Shown: in pieces, positions 1 to 11,484 of the stretch
How the letters are laid out: every line of letters starts with the position of its first letter
How positions within the stretch are numbered: position 1 is the first letter of the stretch
Origin: Persicaria tinctoria
Lineage: Eukaryota; Streptophyta; Magnoliopsida; Caryophyllales; Polygonaceae
Direction of reading: 5' to 3'
DNA length: 64,000 nucleotides
NCBI GenBank assembly: GCA_037127255.1
Contig: JBANSL010000008.1
Location: forward strand, 41,739,373 to 41,803,372
The notes under the pieces: model-generated
The model's database searches: none
What the model was told of the DNA's origin: nothing
The model's input: the letters and a program-made list of their open reading frames with translations, nothing else
Translations under genes and position numbers: made by a program

Positions 1-38
1 TCAAATAAGCGCTTAACAGCGCGCTTAACAACTTAACA
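1..38 (-). repeat. Start of a Ty1/copia 3' LTR, cut by the window edge
   Basis: On the minus strand, a purine tract of the form GTGAAGGGGAG is followed directly by TGTTAAG. That is the expected polypurine tract to 3' LTR junction of an LTR element. It lies just after the copia reverse transcriptase/RNase H remnant on the same strand. Only the first 38 bases of the LTR are inside the window, so its length and duplication cannot be checked. Confidence 0.6.
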
Positions 39-650
39 CTCCCCTTCACGCTGAATGGTAAAGATCAACTACTCCAAGCTTGGAAGTCAAATATTCAAAT
101 CTGGAACAAAGAAACCCTTTGGTCAACCAGCAGCAAATCTTCTAGTTGATCTTCAGATTTGACAAATGATTTGCTAACACCACCCTTTCTTCCAAATTTC
201 TTTGATGAAATGTCGGTTGATCTCCACATGTTTGGTTTTATCATACTGGACAGGATAATCTGCAGTGCTGATGACAGACTTGTTGTCACAATTTAGAACC
301 ATAGGCTCTTCCCATTTATCTTTTAGATTTGTGAATATATTTCTCAACCACAACATTTTACACGAACCTTGTGCAAGATCTCTTAATTCAGCAAAAGATG
401 TAGCCACACTAATTTGTTTTTTACTCCTCCATGTAACAAGGTTTCCTCTAAGAAACACACAATATCCAGAAGTTGATCTTCTATCACTTGTCTAATAGGG
501 TTGTTGCCGATGATAATAATGTCATCAACATACACAACGAGAATAGTCAACCCCCCGCCCTTAAGCTGAGTGTTTGATAAATATTGTGTGATCCCTCTGC
601 CTTTGCTTGAACCCAACACCTCTCAGATGTGAGCCTCATAATAAGCCTTC
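39..650 (-). pseudogene. Ty1/copia pol remnant (RT end plus RNase H)
   Basis: The minus strand encodes a broken copia polyprotein end. About 383-619 holds the reverse transcriptase catalytic motif in LVVYVDDIIIIGN. Immediately upstream, in another frame, is a copia-like DHT-FIKHS stretch, so a frameshift lies between them. About 174-458 holds the RNase H region (TWRSKKQ, LNCDNKS, KTKHVEINRHFIKE). A further frame change leads into FVKSEDQLEDLL (about 95-200), typical of the copia C-terminus. Sequence between YVDD and RNase H is deleted. The purine tract at 39-50 marks the internal end. It is a dead, internally deleted element beside or inside the upstream part of the polymerase gene. Confidence 0.85.
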
Positions 651-1238
651 TTTAACTTACATACTTGATGGGAAGGGTAAGAAAAATTGATCCAAGACCG
701 TGGGCCGGGGAGGAATATTGGTTTTACTAAGAAAAGAATGGTCTCTACTATGTTGATTATCCTACCAACAACAATGACACATGTCTTGCCATTCCCTAAT
801 CACAACCACTAACAAAAATGTGATATGGTTAATTCATTATCGTCATGGCCATTCATCCTTACATTTTTTAAGGCACTTGTATCTTGAAAATTTTCAGTGA
901 ATCAATATCTTTCTTTAATTTGTGATTTGTGTGAACAAGCTAAATACACTTGGATGCCTTTCCCAATTAGTAATACTAGAAGTTTCCTTTTGATTTGATT
1001 CGTGTGTTTTTGCGCGCTTTCCTTTCTTGGCTACAGATTGCTCTTTGCTGGTATCTTAGAATATGTTGTGCTTTGTGTGCTTCTAGTCACATCATTCGAA
1101 TAAGCAATAATAAAACTTCATTAATATCCTTTTCGCTACAGATTCATAATTTGTACATTTATTTTGCTCTTTGTTAGTATCTTAGTATTCTCTTCTTCCT
1201 AATTCTTATTTTTCTATTTTTTTTCTTTGGGAATGCAG
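651..1238. other. No gene recognised; likely intron sequence upstream of NRPC1 exons
   Basis: The stretch is AT-rich and I find no exon-like homology in either strand. It ends in a pyrimidine-rich tract and an AG acceptor directly before the first recognisable NRPC1 exon at 1239. It is therefore probably the 3' part of an intron whose upstream exons lie left of the window, or are lost. Confidence 0.4.
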
Positions 1239-4200
1239 GTTGCCAAGAGTATCAAGCTTGTGATTAGAGCATTTAAAGCGTTTGTAGTTGTTAAACTGGA
1301 TGTGAAAAAGATCAATGATTTGCGCTTGAATATAAATGTTTATAACATCCAAGAAAAGATAGAACAGTTTTTTTCGAAAAACAAGCACAAAAATTTCAAA
1401 AAGCTGGTAAAAATTGCATCTAGTTTGTTCTTTTTCCCCTCTTTTGGTGGAACATGAGCATTATCACATTGTATCTTTCTGTGCAGTTTTACAAAATGGA
1501 TGATAATAAGCTAATTGTCCATCCTGAGACGAAGAATGGGGAGGATATCCATTTTGTCCTTCACTGGTTGAAAAACAGGTTGCCCATGGTTGTAGTAAAG
1601 GTTGGCGAAGATTGAAATTGAAACATCTGCTTCCTAGAGAATTGTCATTTATTATGGAGTACCCGAGTGAATACTTATATTGAAGTTGAACTTTTGCTAA
1701 AGATTGCTTATTTTTTCTGATAATATTAATTTTGTAATTTCAGGGCATAAGCACTGTTGAACGAGCAATTATTGCCGAAGATGAAGGCAAGAAAGGAAAG
1801 CACCAGTTGATTGTGGAAGGGTTAAGTCCCTCTTCATTTGTATCTTTTTTATGTTAACTTTCCTGCATCATGCTCTATCTAAATATGTATAGAAAGAAAC
1901 ACCAAAGCAATTTTCTCAGCCTACATAAAAGAAGCAAAGCCCCTGGAAAAATCTCTCTTGTCACCTGAAATATATAAGTGTCATATTTTAGAATTGACAT
2001 TTTATATTATGGTTTGATTGGTGCTTTAATCTAGCACTGAGTTATTTTCTGGACAACTCTAGATTTTAAATATTTAGTAGTGCAAACTATTGAAGTTCTT
2101 TTTGGACTTGCACTGATTTGGGGGTAAGCTCCTTGTTTTTGTAGAACGGGGCTATTAGAAGTGATGGGAATGGAAGGACTAAAGGGGTGCTATACAGAAA
2201 GTAATCACGTTGTGGAAGTTCACAAGACTCTCGGAATTGAAGCCGCAAGGACCTGCATCATCAGGGAGATAAAGAAGGTTATGGAAAGTCATTCCATGGA
2301 AATTGATATACGCCACATGATGCTTCTGGCAGATATAATGACTTTTAAGGTGATACCCTTGTCCTTGTGGAGCGTTCTTTTGGATAAATAAAAAGGATTT
2401 TTCCTAATGTATGACTAGGCACACATTAAACAACCCGAAAAGGGGAAGATTTACTTTTAAAAAGTGCATTTTTCTAGTTTCAGTGCATTAGCCTCTAGGG
2501 TCAATGCATTGAATCTAGGGTATCGTTCCTTTTTTGGGTGTCTAATATCGGTGCAAATCCTCTACCCCAACTCCCCGCCCCACAAAATTATTTTTACGTT
2601 TAAATTAATATTAAAAAAATTCAAAAAAATATATTTAGCTTCTACATACTTATGATAACATATTTGAAAAAAAAATCTTAAAAAATCAACTTATATTTTT
2701 TTTTAAAAAATATATAGTAAACTCACATCTTTTTAAAACTTAAAAAAATCTTTCTATCTCTTATGAATTATTATAATTTTTGTAAGTTGATTTTTTAAGA
2801 TTTTTTTTTTCAAATATGTTATCATACTAGTTAATATACGCGTGCTTCGCACGCGTGCATCCTTCATATTGTCAAGGATAATCCATTACAGTTATTTAAT
2901 GCTCGGATAGAATATTAGCAATCTGGCTCTGGTTCTCTCCCTCACGAAAGTTGAATATCATGAATTGACCATCGGGAGAAATAAGCACGAAGTTGCATCA
3001 CTATGCCACCAATGTAGGCTTTGTAGTTTTCATCCTCCACAACATCAGTGGTAAAGCAATAGCCAAAACCTACATAAATAAGGCAATTCAAAGTAAAAGT
3101 TAATGATCAGACAGCCTATAAACACAACGTTGCAGTAGAAATAGCAATATCACATCCTTGGACCAATATCCAAACACAGATAAGAATATTTGCAGACAGT
3201 TCTGCATTAAACCAGAATAAAATATCATCAAACAAAACTATTCTTCCTAACAGTTTAATATTGATCCGTTTCATTTTCTATGCTAATTTCCTAAACCGAG
3301 ATGCGATGATCTTTAAATCAATGAATTTTCTCTATTGTATCCTTTAATATGTCAAGATGACCAACACACTTGCACTTCAACAACGATAGGCAATGTGGTC
3401 TATTGGTTTCTATTATCACGTACTATACCATGTATACTTGTAAACTTTAAAGTATAGTGCAAATTGATTTCAGAGCTCAAAAAGTATTCTTCTTATGTGC
3501 TCTCATAGTTATCTCGTGCAACAGAAATAAAATATTAAAATAACCTTAAACTTCCACAAAAAGAAAACAAATAAAAAAAAAACCATGCAAATCGAAACTC
3601 TACCACATTTATAAAAATAATATATATAACCAAGTCAAAACACATGTTTCCTGATTTTTTAGCTTCCATGTTGAACAGGTATTCAGGTTGGTCTGTTTTT
3701 TAGTGCTGACACATTTCCTCGTTTACTCGAATCATATGTGATTTTATTACTTATATTTGCTTACTTGAGGTAAAATACCTATGTCGTTTTACATCAGCAA
3801 TTCTCTTTGGCAAAGAGTAGTTTGCCATTTATTTTGGGTTGCTGGACAAGTGTTAATGGCTCAACCATGCATAAAATTAGTTACTATTTACAATTAAAAT
3901 TGATATGTAAGCAGTAGGTTCATGCTAAGTTGCCCGGGTCTTTTGATGCTATGATGGTTCATGGTGAATTTTGTTGGTTAAATGGCAAGTATATTTCATT
4001 CTCTTTATCTTTTTATTTGATTTATTTCTTGTTGTCGGCTTAGTAAGTTTGCTCTCTATTGAAAACCCAAAGCCAAATACTAAACTTAAAGTTAAGGAGA
4101 AACTTTGAGAGTGAGAGGTAACTTCAAATACATAAGGTATTCATGCTTTAAATCTGTTATCTTAATCTATATGATATTCTTTCTACTTTCAACGTTTGAG

Positions 4201-6391
4201 TTGTCGCATTATGTAAGCAAATTTTATGGTGAAACGGTTAATATTTAAAAATAAATTTTTTCTTAGTGTTTGGCTTATATATATTTGAAAACTATTAAAG
4301 CAATATTAGGTAAAGGGTTAATCCTGAACTTTCATTCATCTAAATCCAATACTTAATGCTGTTTCAATTTATAATAAAAAATTTCACCAATAAATAATCT
4401 TTGGCCTCCTAGCTCATATGCATTTCTAATTGAATGAATAAAAGAAGTAGGTAGTGGATTACTTTAGCTTAGACCCCAAGGTAATATAAATTAAACCAAA
4501 TAACAAATATTTCCAATTTGCAGAGGGTACATGTATGAGACAACACACTATAACTCACATGAGAAGGATGCTAGTAACTTACAATGCTACAACACAAACT
4601 GGTTAAGGAATGTTTTATAACAGTATCTGTATTGTAACTGGATACTTGTATTTGTATATATTTCTGATGAATCAACTCACTTACCCTCTGATGTTAGCCT
4701 AAGTAACTTGTGAATTGTTCTTTAGATCAGTGCCTCTTACAGGGCGGACTTAATTAACTCATTCCCTTGCCCTCTGTTGCTCTGCACAAATATTGGTGCT
4801 CAGTGGGTGTATTTATGTCCATCTCTTCATTTTTTTAGACCAAATAGAAAGATTGAAAAAAAAAATCCCTAAAATCAAGGATACCAAATGACATTAGAAC
4901 GATTGTAAACAAAATTAATCCAGGAACAATAATGTATTTGCATATCCTACATAACAGATACAAATTATAATTTTTTCCAAAATAATAATTGAAAAAATTA
5001 GAAATCTTGTTATAGACATTTTGTCAAACAACTTGAGTGCATTATTAAAACATGGAAGATAAGGTATAATGAAAGGAATTTTTCCTATTCATAACGCACT
5101 GGAGCTACCTAACTGCAAATAAACAAAATCCTTTCCCTCGAATCTTCAAATCAAAGGCTTAAACAAACTAATTTTTATACGCAAACGCTAAACCCTAACT
5201 TCAAATAACCAAAATCATGTTGCAAAAGCTTTATTACCAATACTACCTCATCACGAAAGACGCCATCAGGTAAGTAGATCGAGTAAGAGCAAAAAGCTTT
5301 GCTAATATTTTAATCGATGTAGGCTCAAAACCTCATCCCCTCCTAAGCTCATCCATTTCGACCTCTGCCCAGACCTTAATTGGTGGCGGAACTGGTGATC
5401 CGTACCGACAAATATTTGGAGGAAGGTAGAAACGAAAGCAATAAAGAAGACAGAAATTTGAGGAACGTAGAGGCGGGTAGAAAAAACACAGTAAGGCGAG
5501 AGCCGAGAGAGAAGTGGAGATACCGATTGAAGAGGGCAAGGGAGATGAGAGGCAGTAGTGGCAATTTCGTAAATATTTAACTATATAGGCAAACGTTGGG
5601 GCTAAAACAGTAATTCAACTTTGTGGCTCATTGCCGCTTTTATATATATAGAGAAGTATGTAGAAGCTAAATATTTTTTTTTTTAATTTTTTAAATATTG
5701 ATTTAGACGTAAAATAATTTTGTGGGGCGGGGAGTTGGGGCGGGGGTTTGGGGTAGAGGATTTGCACCGGTCTAATATGTGTCCATGGGCACACATTAGA
5801 AAAAACCGATATAAAAACGGAACGAGCATAATAATATAGTAACTAATTCAGTATACATAGCTAGAAAATTGGGAAAAGTTGAATATAATTTTTTTATGAA
5901 AAATTCTGATTGGTTAATATTACTACGATTAAGGAGAATGTATTATAGAGAACTTTTCCTTCATTATATATAATAGATAATAGATATCTCATCATTATTT
6001 GTAACAGGGAGAGGTCCTTGCAATTACCAGGGTTGGGATATCAAAAATGAAAGACAGTGTTTTGATGCTGGCGTCCTTCGAAAAGACTGCTGATCATCTT
6101 TTTAATGCTTCTGTAATCGGTAAAGATGAACAAATTGTTGGAGTTAGTGAATGCATCATTATGGGTGTGCCCATGCAGGTCGGCACTGGAATGCTTAAAG
6201 TGATTCAAAGGTGCGTTACCGTTATGACTCAGATACGGCCACAAATCAACTCTAGTTTTATAGTATATTTTGGAGTGTCCTATGTAATATTCAGGTGCTC
6301 TGAACGACTTGATAATGGCCCTCACTTTTCTATACCCAGAGTGAAAGAGGTTCCAGCATTGGAGTATCGGCCAGACCCTATTTTCTCTTGA
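1239..6391 (+). CDS. NRPC1: RNA polymerase III largest subunit, C-terminal exons (partial gene)
   Basis: These are the 3' exons of the largest catalytic subunit of nuclear RNA polymerase III, which transcribes tRNA and 5S rRNA genes. My exon model is 1239-1406, 1487-1600, 1744-1820, 2145-2349, 6008-6210 and 6340-6391, with the stop at 6389-6391. All introns are GT-AG and all phases join without a shift. Recognisable pieces are [10 protein letters not shown] in exon 3, GLLEVMG and [14 protein letters not shown] and [10 protein letters not shown] in exon 4, [19 protein letters not shown] and [17 protein letters not shown] in exon 5, and a short tail ending YRPDPIFS. This matches the RPC1 end (trigger-loop-distal and cleft region) seen in plants. 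The window holds only about 240 codons of a protein usually near 1,400 residues. The fourth intron is about 3.7 kb because of nested transposons. Whether the gene is complete upstream cannot be seen. No internal stop argues against a long-dead pseudogene. Confidence 0.88.
2396..5806. mobile_element. Hairpin (foldback-type) element, split by a Helitron
   Basis: Two long inverted arms lie in NRPC1 intron 4. The left arm runs about 2540-2700. The right arm is in two parts, 2781-2826 and 5655-5806. Both contain GTGCAAATCCTCTACCCCAA (one as reverse complement), then GCCCCACAAAATTAT, TTTAGCTTCTACATACT and TATGATAACATATTTG. The outermost parts match as TTTTTCCTAATGTRTG and CACACATTAG-type words near 2396 and 5800; the left arm seems to carry about 100 extra bases near 2430-2530. 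I see no transposase and no clear target duplication. The superfamily is unknown. Confidence 0.7.
2827..5654 (-). mobile_element. Non-autonomous Helitron
   Basis: Read on the minus strand, the element starts TCTCTATATATATAAAAG at 5654, the usual TC plus TA-rich 5' terminus of plant Helitrons. It ends with the hairpin ACGCGTGCGAAGCACGCGT, seven bases, then CTAG at 2827-2830. There is no target-site duplication, as expected for rolling-circle elements, and the flanks are T and T. The uninterrupted left arm of the host hairpin element shows the pre-insertion order ACATACT-TATGATAAC, which fixes both ends to the base. No Rep/helicase frame is visible in the 2.8 kb, so it depends on an autonomous partner. 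No captured gene fragment was recognised inside. Confidence 0.85.
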
Positions 6392-6935
6392 GGCACAATA
6401 TGGCGTTGATGTGAAGCTGAAACAGACAAAATCTTTAGATTAATTGTGGTATTCCTTGGACTGAAGTCCTTCCCTCTCTTGATAGGAAGCATAAGCTCTC
6501 ACGTATTATGACTATTTTCATTCTTGTTTTGGGTCTATCGGAAACACTTTCTCGACTTATTCGGGGAGAGAGTGTGTGTCCCTGCTTAATCACGGGATAT
6601 ATTGGGTGGTGGTTGTGTCTTTTCCTTTCTAAGTCGCTGAACTTGTTCTTGATCATGTCTGATGATGCAGTTGCTGCTGCTGCATTTTCTCTACCCTTTG
6701 CCGTCTCAGGAGTTTCGTCGTTATAGTTTCAAGTGACTGTCCGGGGCACGAGGTGAAGACGCTACATGACTTGGGTTCTAGGATTTGTGAATATATTTCA
6801 GTAGGACAAGTTACCGGTATTAAACATTTGCTTGTAGTTCATAATTTGTGCTTTATGTTTCAGTTTTTCGTAACTGTTGGAGACTGAAGCAAATTTTGGT
6901 TGATATTAAACAAAACAATATGGGAAATTTATAGA
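6392..6935 (+). other. NRPC1 3' untranslated/downstream region
   Basis: The region directly follows the NRPC1 stop codon. It has short open frames but no recognisable protein. It becomes AT-rich towards 6900, consistent with a 3' UTR and polyadenylation region, though no single signal can be assigned. Confidence 0.35.
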
Positions 6936-7010
6936 AGGGTAAATTCCTTTGGTGGTCTCTAACCTTTTACATATTGCTACTATTTTAGTCTCCTCGTCAA
7001 TTTTCTTGTT
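6936..7010 (+). repeat. Terminal-repeat-like sequence, inverted partner at 16338-16451
   Basis: It reads GGGTAAATTCC, then GGTCTCTAACC, TTTACATATTGCTACTATTTT and AGTCTCCTC (the third piece runs about 6967-6988). The reverse complement of 16338-16451 contains nearly the same series (AGTCCTTAACC, CACATATTGCTACTATTT, GGTCCTCC). The two could be terminal inverted repeats of one large element or ends of two separate small elements. Confidence 0.45.
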
Positions 7011-7714
7011 AAACTAAACGATAACATTATTTAATTTTCTAAATAAATCCGAGAGAGATTAGAGAAGGGCTAGGGTTACAAGCAGGCCGTCCAATGAATT
7101 TTAGGTGTCCCGTTCAATATTACCCTAATCTTAAAATATTGATTTTTTTTTTCTGACTTGCTAATTATTAAAACAACCAGTACTTTTCCCGTACCTTGTA
7201 CGGGTAAGTATTTTTATTGAAAGTTACCATTTTAGTTCTCCCTCGTACCATGAATATATATTTCATTTCATTTGAATTGTTGTAATGTTATCCATTACAT
7301 TTAAATAAAAAATAAGTTACATCTCTCAAATTGGAAAATTCTCCTTGATTGATGACCTACGAGTCTAAGACACATTGCACACTTATAACTCAAGGGTTGT
7401 GTGTCATCTTTATATTCGTCCTCATTTACAGGATTATAGAAATGAGAGTATAGCCATCAACCAAACACTCCTAAGCCAAGGTTTGAGTAAGCAATTTTAA
7501 TTATTTTGTTAAAAAATTACTACATATTAAATTACGTGCAAAAATAAAATGCTCTCGATGTGCATATATAGTCAAAAGAGAACAACAATGAACGTTGCAT
7601 GTGCGTAGCCAATAGAGAATACATTTACATAGACTTATCAAACATCAAATGCCTCCCTTTTATGCCTTTCAACTCAATATTTCCTGGTAGGCAAGTAAAC
7701 AGCTAGATCAAACC

Positions 7715-7975
7715 TTGAAAACTCAAATTCTATTAAAATGAATCTCATAAATCATGATAAATTATAGTCTCCTAAACCCAAGTAAGAAGAGGATCCACTC
7801 AGAAGAGATCTTTATGAAGAAAACTGATTATTCGAGTAAATTAAACCTTGAAAAACTCATATTCTATTAAACCGAATCTCATGATACAGAAATATAGTCT
7901 CCTAAACTCAAGTAAGAAGAGGATCCACACAGAAGAGATCTTCATAAAGACAACTGATGATTCGAGGTAAAATGA
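7715..7975 (+). repeat. Tandem duplication, about 130 bp, two copies
   Basis: Two adjacent copies each begin with AAACCTTGAAAA and contain AGTAAGAAGAGGATCCAC followed by CAGAAGAGATCTT. They differ by scattered substitutions and small indels, so the duplication is not recent. Confidence 0.75.
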
Positions 7976-8786
7976 ATGGATCCTACAAAGGTGCCGAAAT
8001 GAAGTAAGACTTTTAGCACTAAAAATCACACACAAAAAAAGTATTAATCAAAGTAATGGAATAATGAAAAAAAAAGACTGATACTTGGTATTGGTATAAC
8101 CTTAAATTGTGAGTACATCCTGCTTCAGCAGCAATATAAGATCATGATCTAAAGAAACCGCACGCAAAAGCAATTATTATAAAGAGATTAAAAACAATTG
8201 CAACAGAAGGAATCCAAGCAGTAGGAGACTCAAAGTTCTTTAAATTCAAAATCAAATTTAAGATCTGATCGGCCGCTTCTATGAAGTGCAAGACCAAGCA
8301 GATCTAGCAGCTTATATAACTCCTGCCACAATTCAAACCCAGTCTTAAAAGAATTAACGGGAATTTAATATAAAACAAAGTTCGTGCTTGATCAGATCGA
8401 CCATAATTAAGCAACTTAAACTCCAGTTCCAGATCCAAAAGCATCACAGATAATCGTTGCACCAGACCACGAGAAACAACTACAATATCAACCAAAAAAA
8501 GGAACAAAAAAAGAGGGAAAAAACTGGGTTCTCATGGCACAAAACAAATCCACAAACCACAAGTTTCTATCACAAACAAAAAATTCCCAAATTTCTTTCT
8601 CAAAAACATACACCACAATTTCAATGCCAAAGCACAAATTCACTAATTTCTTTATCACAAACCCTAATCGAAATTTCCACAAATTGATTCTCAAATCCAC
8701 TAAGTCTAATCTAAATTCATTCTAATCTTAACCAATTGAACTTAATAACAATAAAATTAAAAGATAGAGGAAAAAAAACTACTAAC

Positions 8787-8980
8787 CTTGAAGGTCTAGA
8801 TCGAAGAAGAACAAAGGCGCCTCGTTGTGACGCTTGTGCGGGAGACGGGAGTAGAGTGCGGGCCGAGTGCTGGGTGGAGCTCGGCGTAGCCTGTGCGGGA
8901 GACGGGAGTGGAGTGCGGGGCGAGTGTTGGGCGGAGCTCGGTGGCTCGGTCGGAGGTGGACCTTGCAACGACGCTGACAT
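8787..8980 (-). pseudogene. Exon-like GC-rich fragment, unknown gene
   Basis: The minus strand has an ATG at 8980 opening a frame that begins MSASLQGPPPTEPP. It is rich in Pro and Ser and ends at a plausible splice donor (CAAG before GTTAGT at 8786). The upstream minus-strand sequence looks like a 5' UTR. A 55-bp tandem duplication (about 8837-8946) makes the coding part repetitive. I do not recognise the protein. Its position inside a Helitron-like element suggests a captured first exon and part of an intron rather than a working gene. Base composition is much more GC-rich than its surroundings. Confidence 0.35.
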
Positions 8981-9384
8981 CTTGGGGAATCGCTCTCTTT
9001 ACCGCGCTTCGTCTTAGGGCTTTGACGTTGCGTCTCTCTGTGCGACCGTGAAAAATAGAGACAACTTTGTCTTTGAACTCTTTTATATATATAAAGGCAA
9101 AACAAAAAAGAGGGACGAATGGAGAATCGAACTCGGGTCCATTGTTTTGCAAAAGATTCCTAACATTTCAAATGACCAAGTGAGCTATGAGGAATTTCTG
9201 ATTCCATTTACATTATTTATATTATATTTGTACTTAGTACATAAGTCCCCTATACATACATATATACGGAGTATTTGTTTACTCCCGAACCCAAGTAGGG
9301 CTAATTAAAGCCACCCCAAGTCCACTTGGGACCGCCACTGAACCTCACCACCATAAATTTTTTTGTTGTTATATTCAAATTGTA

Positions 9385-9775
9385 TTCGATATGGAAAATT
9401 GCTTTTCATGGCCATGAAATATTTCACACCCTTGCCGTGAAACCAGCTGGAGTAAAACTATAGATTCATTTTTGGGATGGTTTTAAGGTGTTGCGTGTTA
9501 CCATGGAGTCCATATATTTCAAAGGTAACCTCCATTTGAGTATTTCTTTTCAGATGTTTATATAATTAACTTCTTTTTATTTAATATCGAACACTGATTT
9601 TCATGGCCATGAAATATTTCACACCCTTGCTGTGAAACCAACTGGAGGAAAACTATAGATTCATTTTTGGGATGGTTTTAAGGTGTTGCGTGTTACCATG
9701 GAGTCCATATATTCCAAAGGTCACCTCCATTTGAGTATTTCTTTTCAGATGTTTATATAATTAACTTCTTGTTTA
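9385..9775 (+). repeat. Tandem duplication, about 195 bp, two copies
   Basis: Two adjacent copies share TTTTCATGGCCATGAAAT, a GTGAAACCAGCTGGAG-like word and GTTGCGTGTTACCATGGAG. A boundary word close to TTCGATATGGAAAATTG occurs before, between and after the copies. Identity is high, with scattered single differences. There is no coding evidence. Confidence 0.8.
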
Positions 9776-10130
9776 TTCGATATCGAAAACTGAATGTCAA
9801 ATAGACAATTAAATATATCATTCAAATAAAATTATATAATCCCAAAAAGACAAATAACATTAACAGCATAAGGAAATTGTAAATGTTTAAACAAACCACA
9901 CTTCAAGCCACAACACAAAACGGAAACAACACAACCAAATGTTCAACAAACCAAACTTCAAGCCCCAAATTAAAGGAGGCATCCAGTTTCTTGATTTGAA
10001 TATCTGTGCATAAACCTGGTAAAAAATGAGCTAATTCATGATTGAACCTGATCAAATTTCTCAAAAATGTTATGATTTAACGGGCAAATACATCCTTTTT
10101 ACTAAAAGATTCCTAATTTCAGCTATAGAT

Positions 10131-10685
10131 CAAAAAGCACATTCTCAACATCCTTGTCATGCTTTTCCTACCAGCATTAAGAACACCAATTCCTGCACTG
10201 AGCCCAAGCAACAACATTTTTTTGCTTGGGAAAGTCAATCATTGGTCTTCCCTGAGCCCTCACAACTCCCAAAAACCAGCAATTGCAACACCTGTTGTTC
10301 TACATATTAAGACCAACAATACATTAATGATGTAACTTAGCAGTGATCTTTATCGGTCAGAAAAGCAACTTCAATAAATAAAGAGAAAATGAACCCAAAA
10401 GAGATGCTACTAAATTATTGAGAATTATACTACATCCAGAATCGGAAATCCTGTTAAAGCTCAATCTAAAATATGTGGCATAGTTGTCAATAAATAAACA
10501 TTGTTTAGTTTCATCAAGAACCAAAGGGAAATAAAAAAAATCACAATTTAAGCTACAAGTAACAAAAATTACATGGGGCAAAAAGTTGTACATGTACATC
10601 ATCATTAAACATTCTATAGTTATGCTTATAGTGTTGCAACAACTTGAATGCCCATTTGCTTTGGAAATCTTCAAACTGCACACAA
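10131..10685 (-). pseudogene. NAD-dependent malic enzyme fragment (two exons)
   Basis: NAD-malic enzyme oxidatively decarboxylates malate to pyruvate in plant mitochondria. The first exon (10592-10685) encodes QFEDFQSKWAF followed by YRMFNDDV and ends at a GT donor at 10591. The second (10131-10299) follows an AG acceptor and encodes TTGVAIAG, then RAQGRPMIDFPKQK and AGIGVLNAGRKSM-like sequence in shifted frames. A one-base loss in the glycine-rich segment and a second disruption near the nucleotide-binding motif break the frame. Only about 90 residues of a protein near 600 are present. It lies in a row of unrelated gene fragments with the same orientation, which points to transposon capture rather than local duplication. 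Confidence 0.8.
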
Positions 10686-10740
10686 TGCATACCAATTTAT
10701 CTAGTATAAATTCACAAGCCTTGAGGGGTTAACAAACCAC

Positions 10741-10895
10741 AAGGAAGTAATCAAGAAATAGATCCAAACTCCAAACAAATCAAAATGGAAAAAAAAAGCT
10801 CCAAACAAAAAAAATCTCAAACTGGATCCCAAGTTACAAATCATAAGCTCCAAACAAAATATTCATCTTCATGTCAATGTTCCATTTTGTTATAG
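10741..10895 (+). repeat. Direct repeat copy 1 (partner 12151-12305)
   Basis: About 155 bp starting GGAAGTAATCAAGAAATAG and including GGATCCCAAGTTACAA is repeated in the same orientation at 12151-12305, with roughly one difference in 10-15 bases. The two copies bracket the transportin fragment and the two unidentified exon-like pieces. Confidence 0.8.
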
Positions 10896-11299
10896 CCATA
10901 GGTTCTAGTACCCGTGCTTTTCTCTAATTCTCTAATTGAAACCCCGAACCCCTAATTGAACCCTCTAACCCCTAATTGAGTCTGAGCTGAGCCAAAATAT
11001 TCATCTTCAATTCTCTATAGTTACAAATTGATGAATAGATGATCATTTGAGCACGCTAAGGAATGCCAGATCTGAGATCTCTCTATCCCAAACTCCAACA
11101 AAAAATCCAAAATACAAAGTGATTACAATAGTTACAAAACCAATCTATAAATCTTAAAATTAAGATGTTATTGATATTCACTCATGAAAGAGAAAATGGA
11201 AGAATAAAACACAGAGAGATGGAGAATTACAAGGTATCCATTACATGTTGAAACCAACACTATCAGCAATCATTAAAATGGGAAAAAAGAAAGAGAAGC

Positions 11300-11362
11300 C
11301 ACCTGATCTCGTATCTGGTCAAGAAATGTTCCACCTATCAACCCTGACACAATAATGCCCAT
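11300..11362 (-). other. Short unidentified exon-like piece
   Basis: On the minus strand a short frame reads AMGIIVSGLIGGTFLDQIR and ends at a GT donor (GATCAG before GTGGCT). It could be a membrane segment followed by a loop. I cannot assign a family. It sits in the row of captured gene fragments and shares their orientation. Confidence 0.25.
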
Positions 11363-11484
11363 GGCAATTGTTGGGATGTAGTAGTATACTCAAAATGAAA
11401 TGAAGAAAAAATACAATACTTAAATCAACAAATTTCTACTCGCAAACACTTATTGACATTTTTTCAAAAATATAAGAAGATCAC

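Larger units (their letters stand above)
7177..9096 (-). mobile_element. Second Helitron-like element (5' end degenerate)
   Basis: On the minus strand the 3' end has the hairpin CCCGTACAAGGTACGGG, seven bases, then CTGG at 7177-7180, followed by T. This has the same geometry as the Helitron at 2827. The likely 5' end near 9096 reads CTTTATATATATAAAAG and has an ACAAAGTTG word about 13 bases further in, which the first Helitron also has close to its start. The canonical TC is not intact. The body holds a tandem duplication (7715-7975) and a GC-rich exon-like piece (8787-8980), possibly a captured 5' exon. Confidence 0.55.
7083..9345. mobile_element. Possible degenerate element with CAG-type ends around Helitron 2
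   Basis: The right end, read backwards from about 9345, starts CAGTGGCGGTCCCAAG and continues with a GGTGGC word. The sequence at 7083 starts CAGGCCGTCC and continues with AATTTTAGGTGTCC. The pair loosely resembles hAT-like ends seen at 58852 and 59430, but no 8-bp target duplication is visible. If real, the Helitron at 7177-9096 inserted into it. Confidence 0.25.

Noticed and set aside
6508..6726. Plus-strand frame after the NRPC1 stop
   Set aside because: No homology, hydrophobic low-complexity translation; most likely 3' UTR.
7083..9345. hAT-type element enclosing Helitron 2
   Set aside because: Kept only as a low-confidence feature: the ends are weakly similar and no 8-bp duplication is visible.
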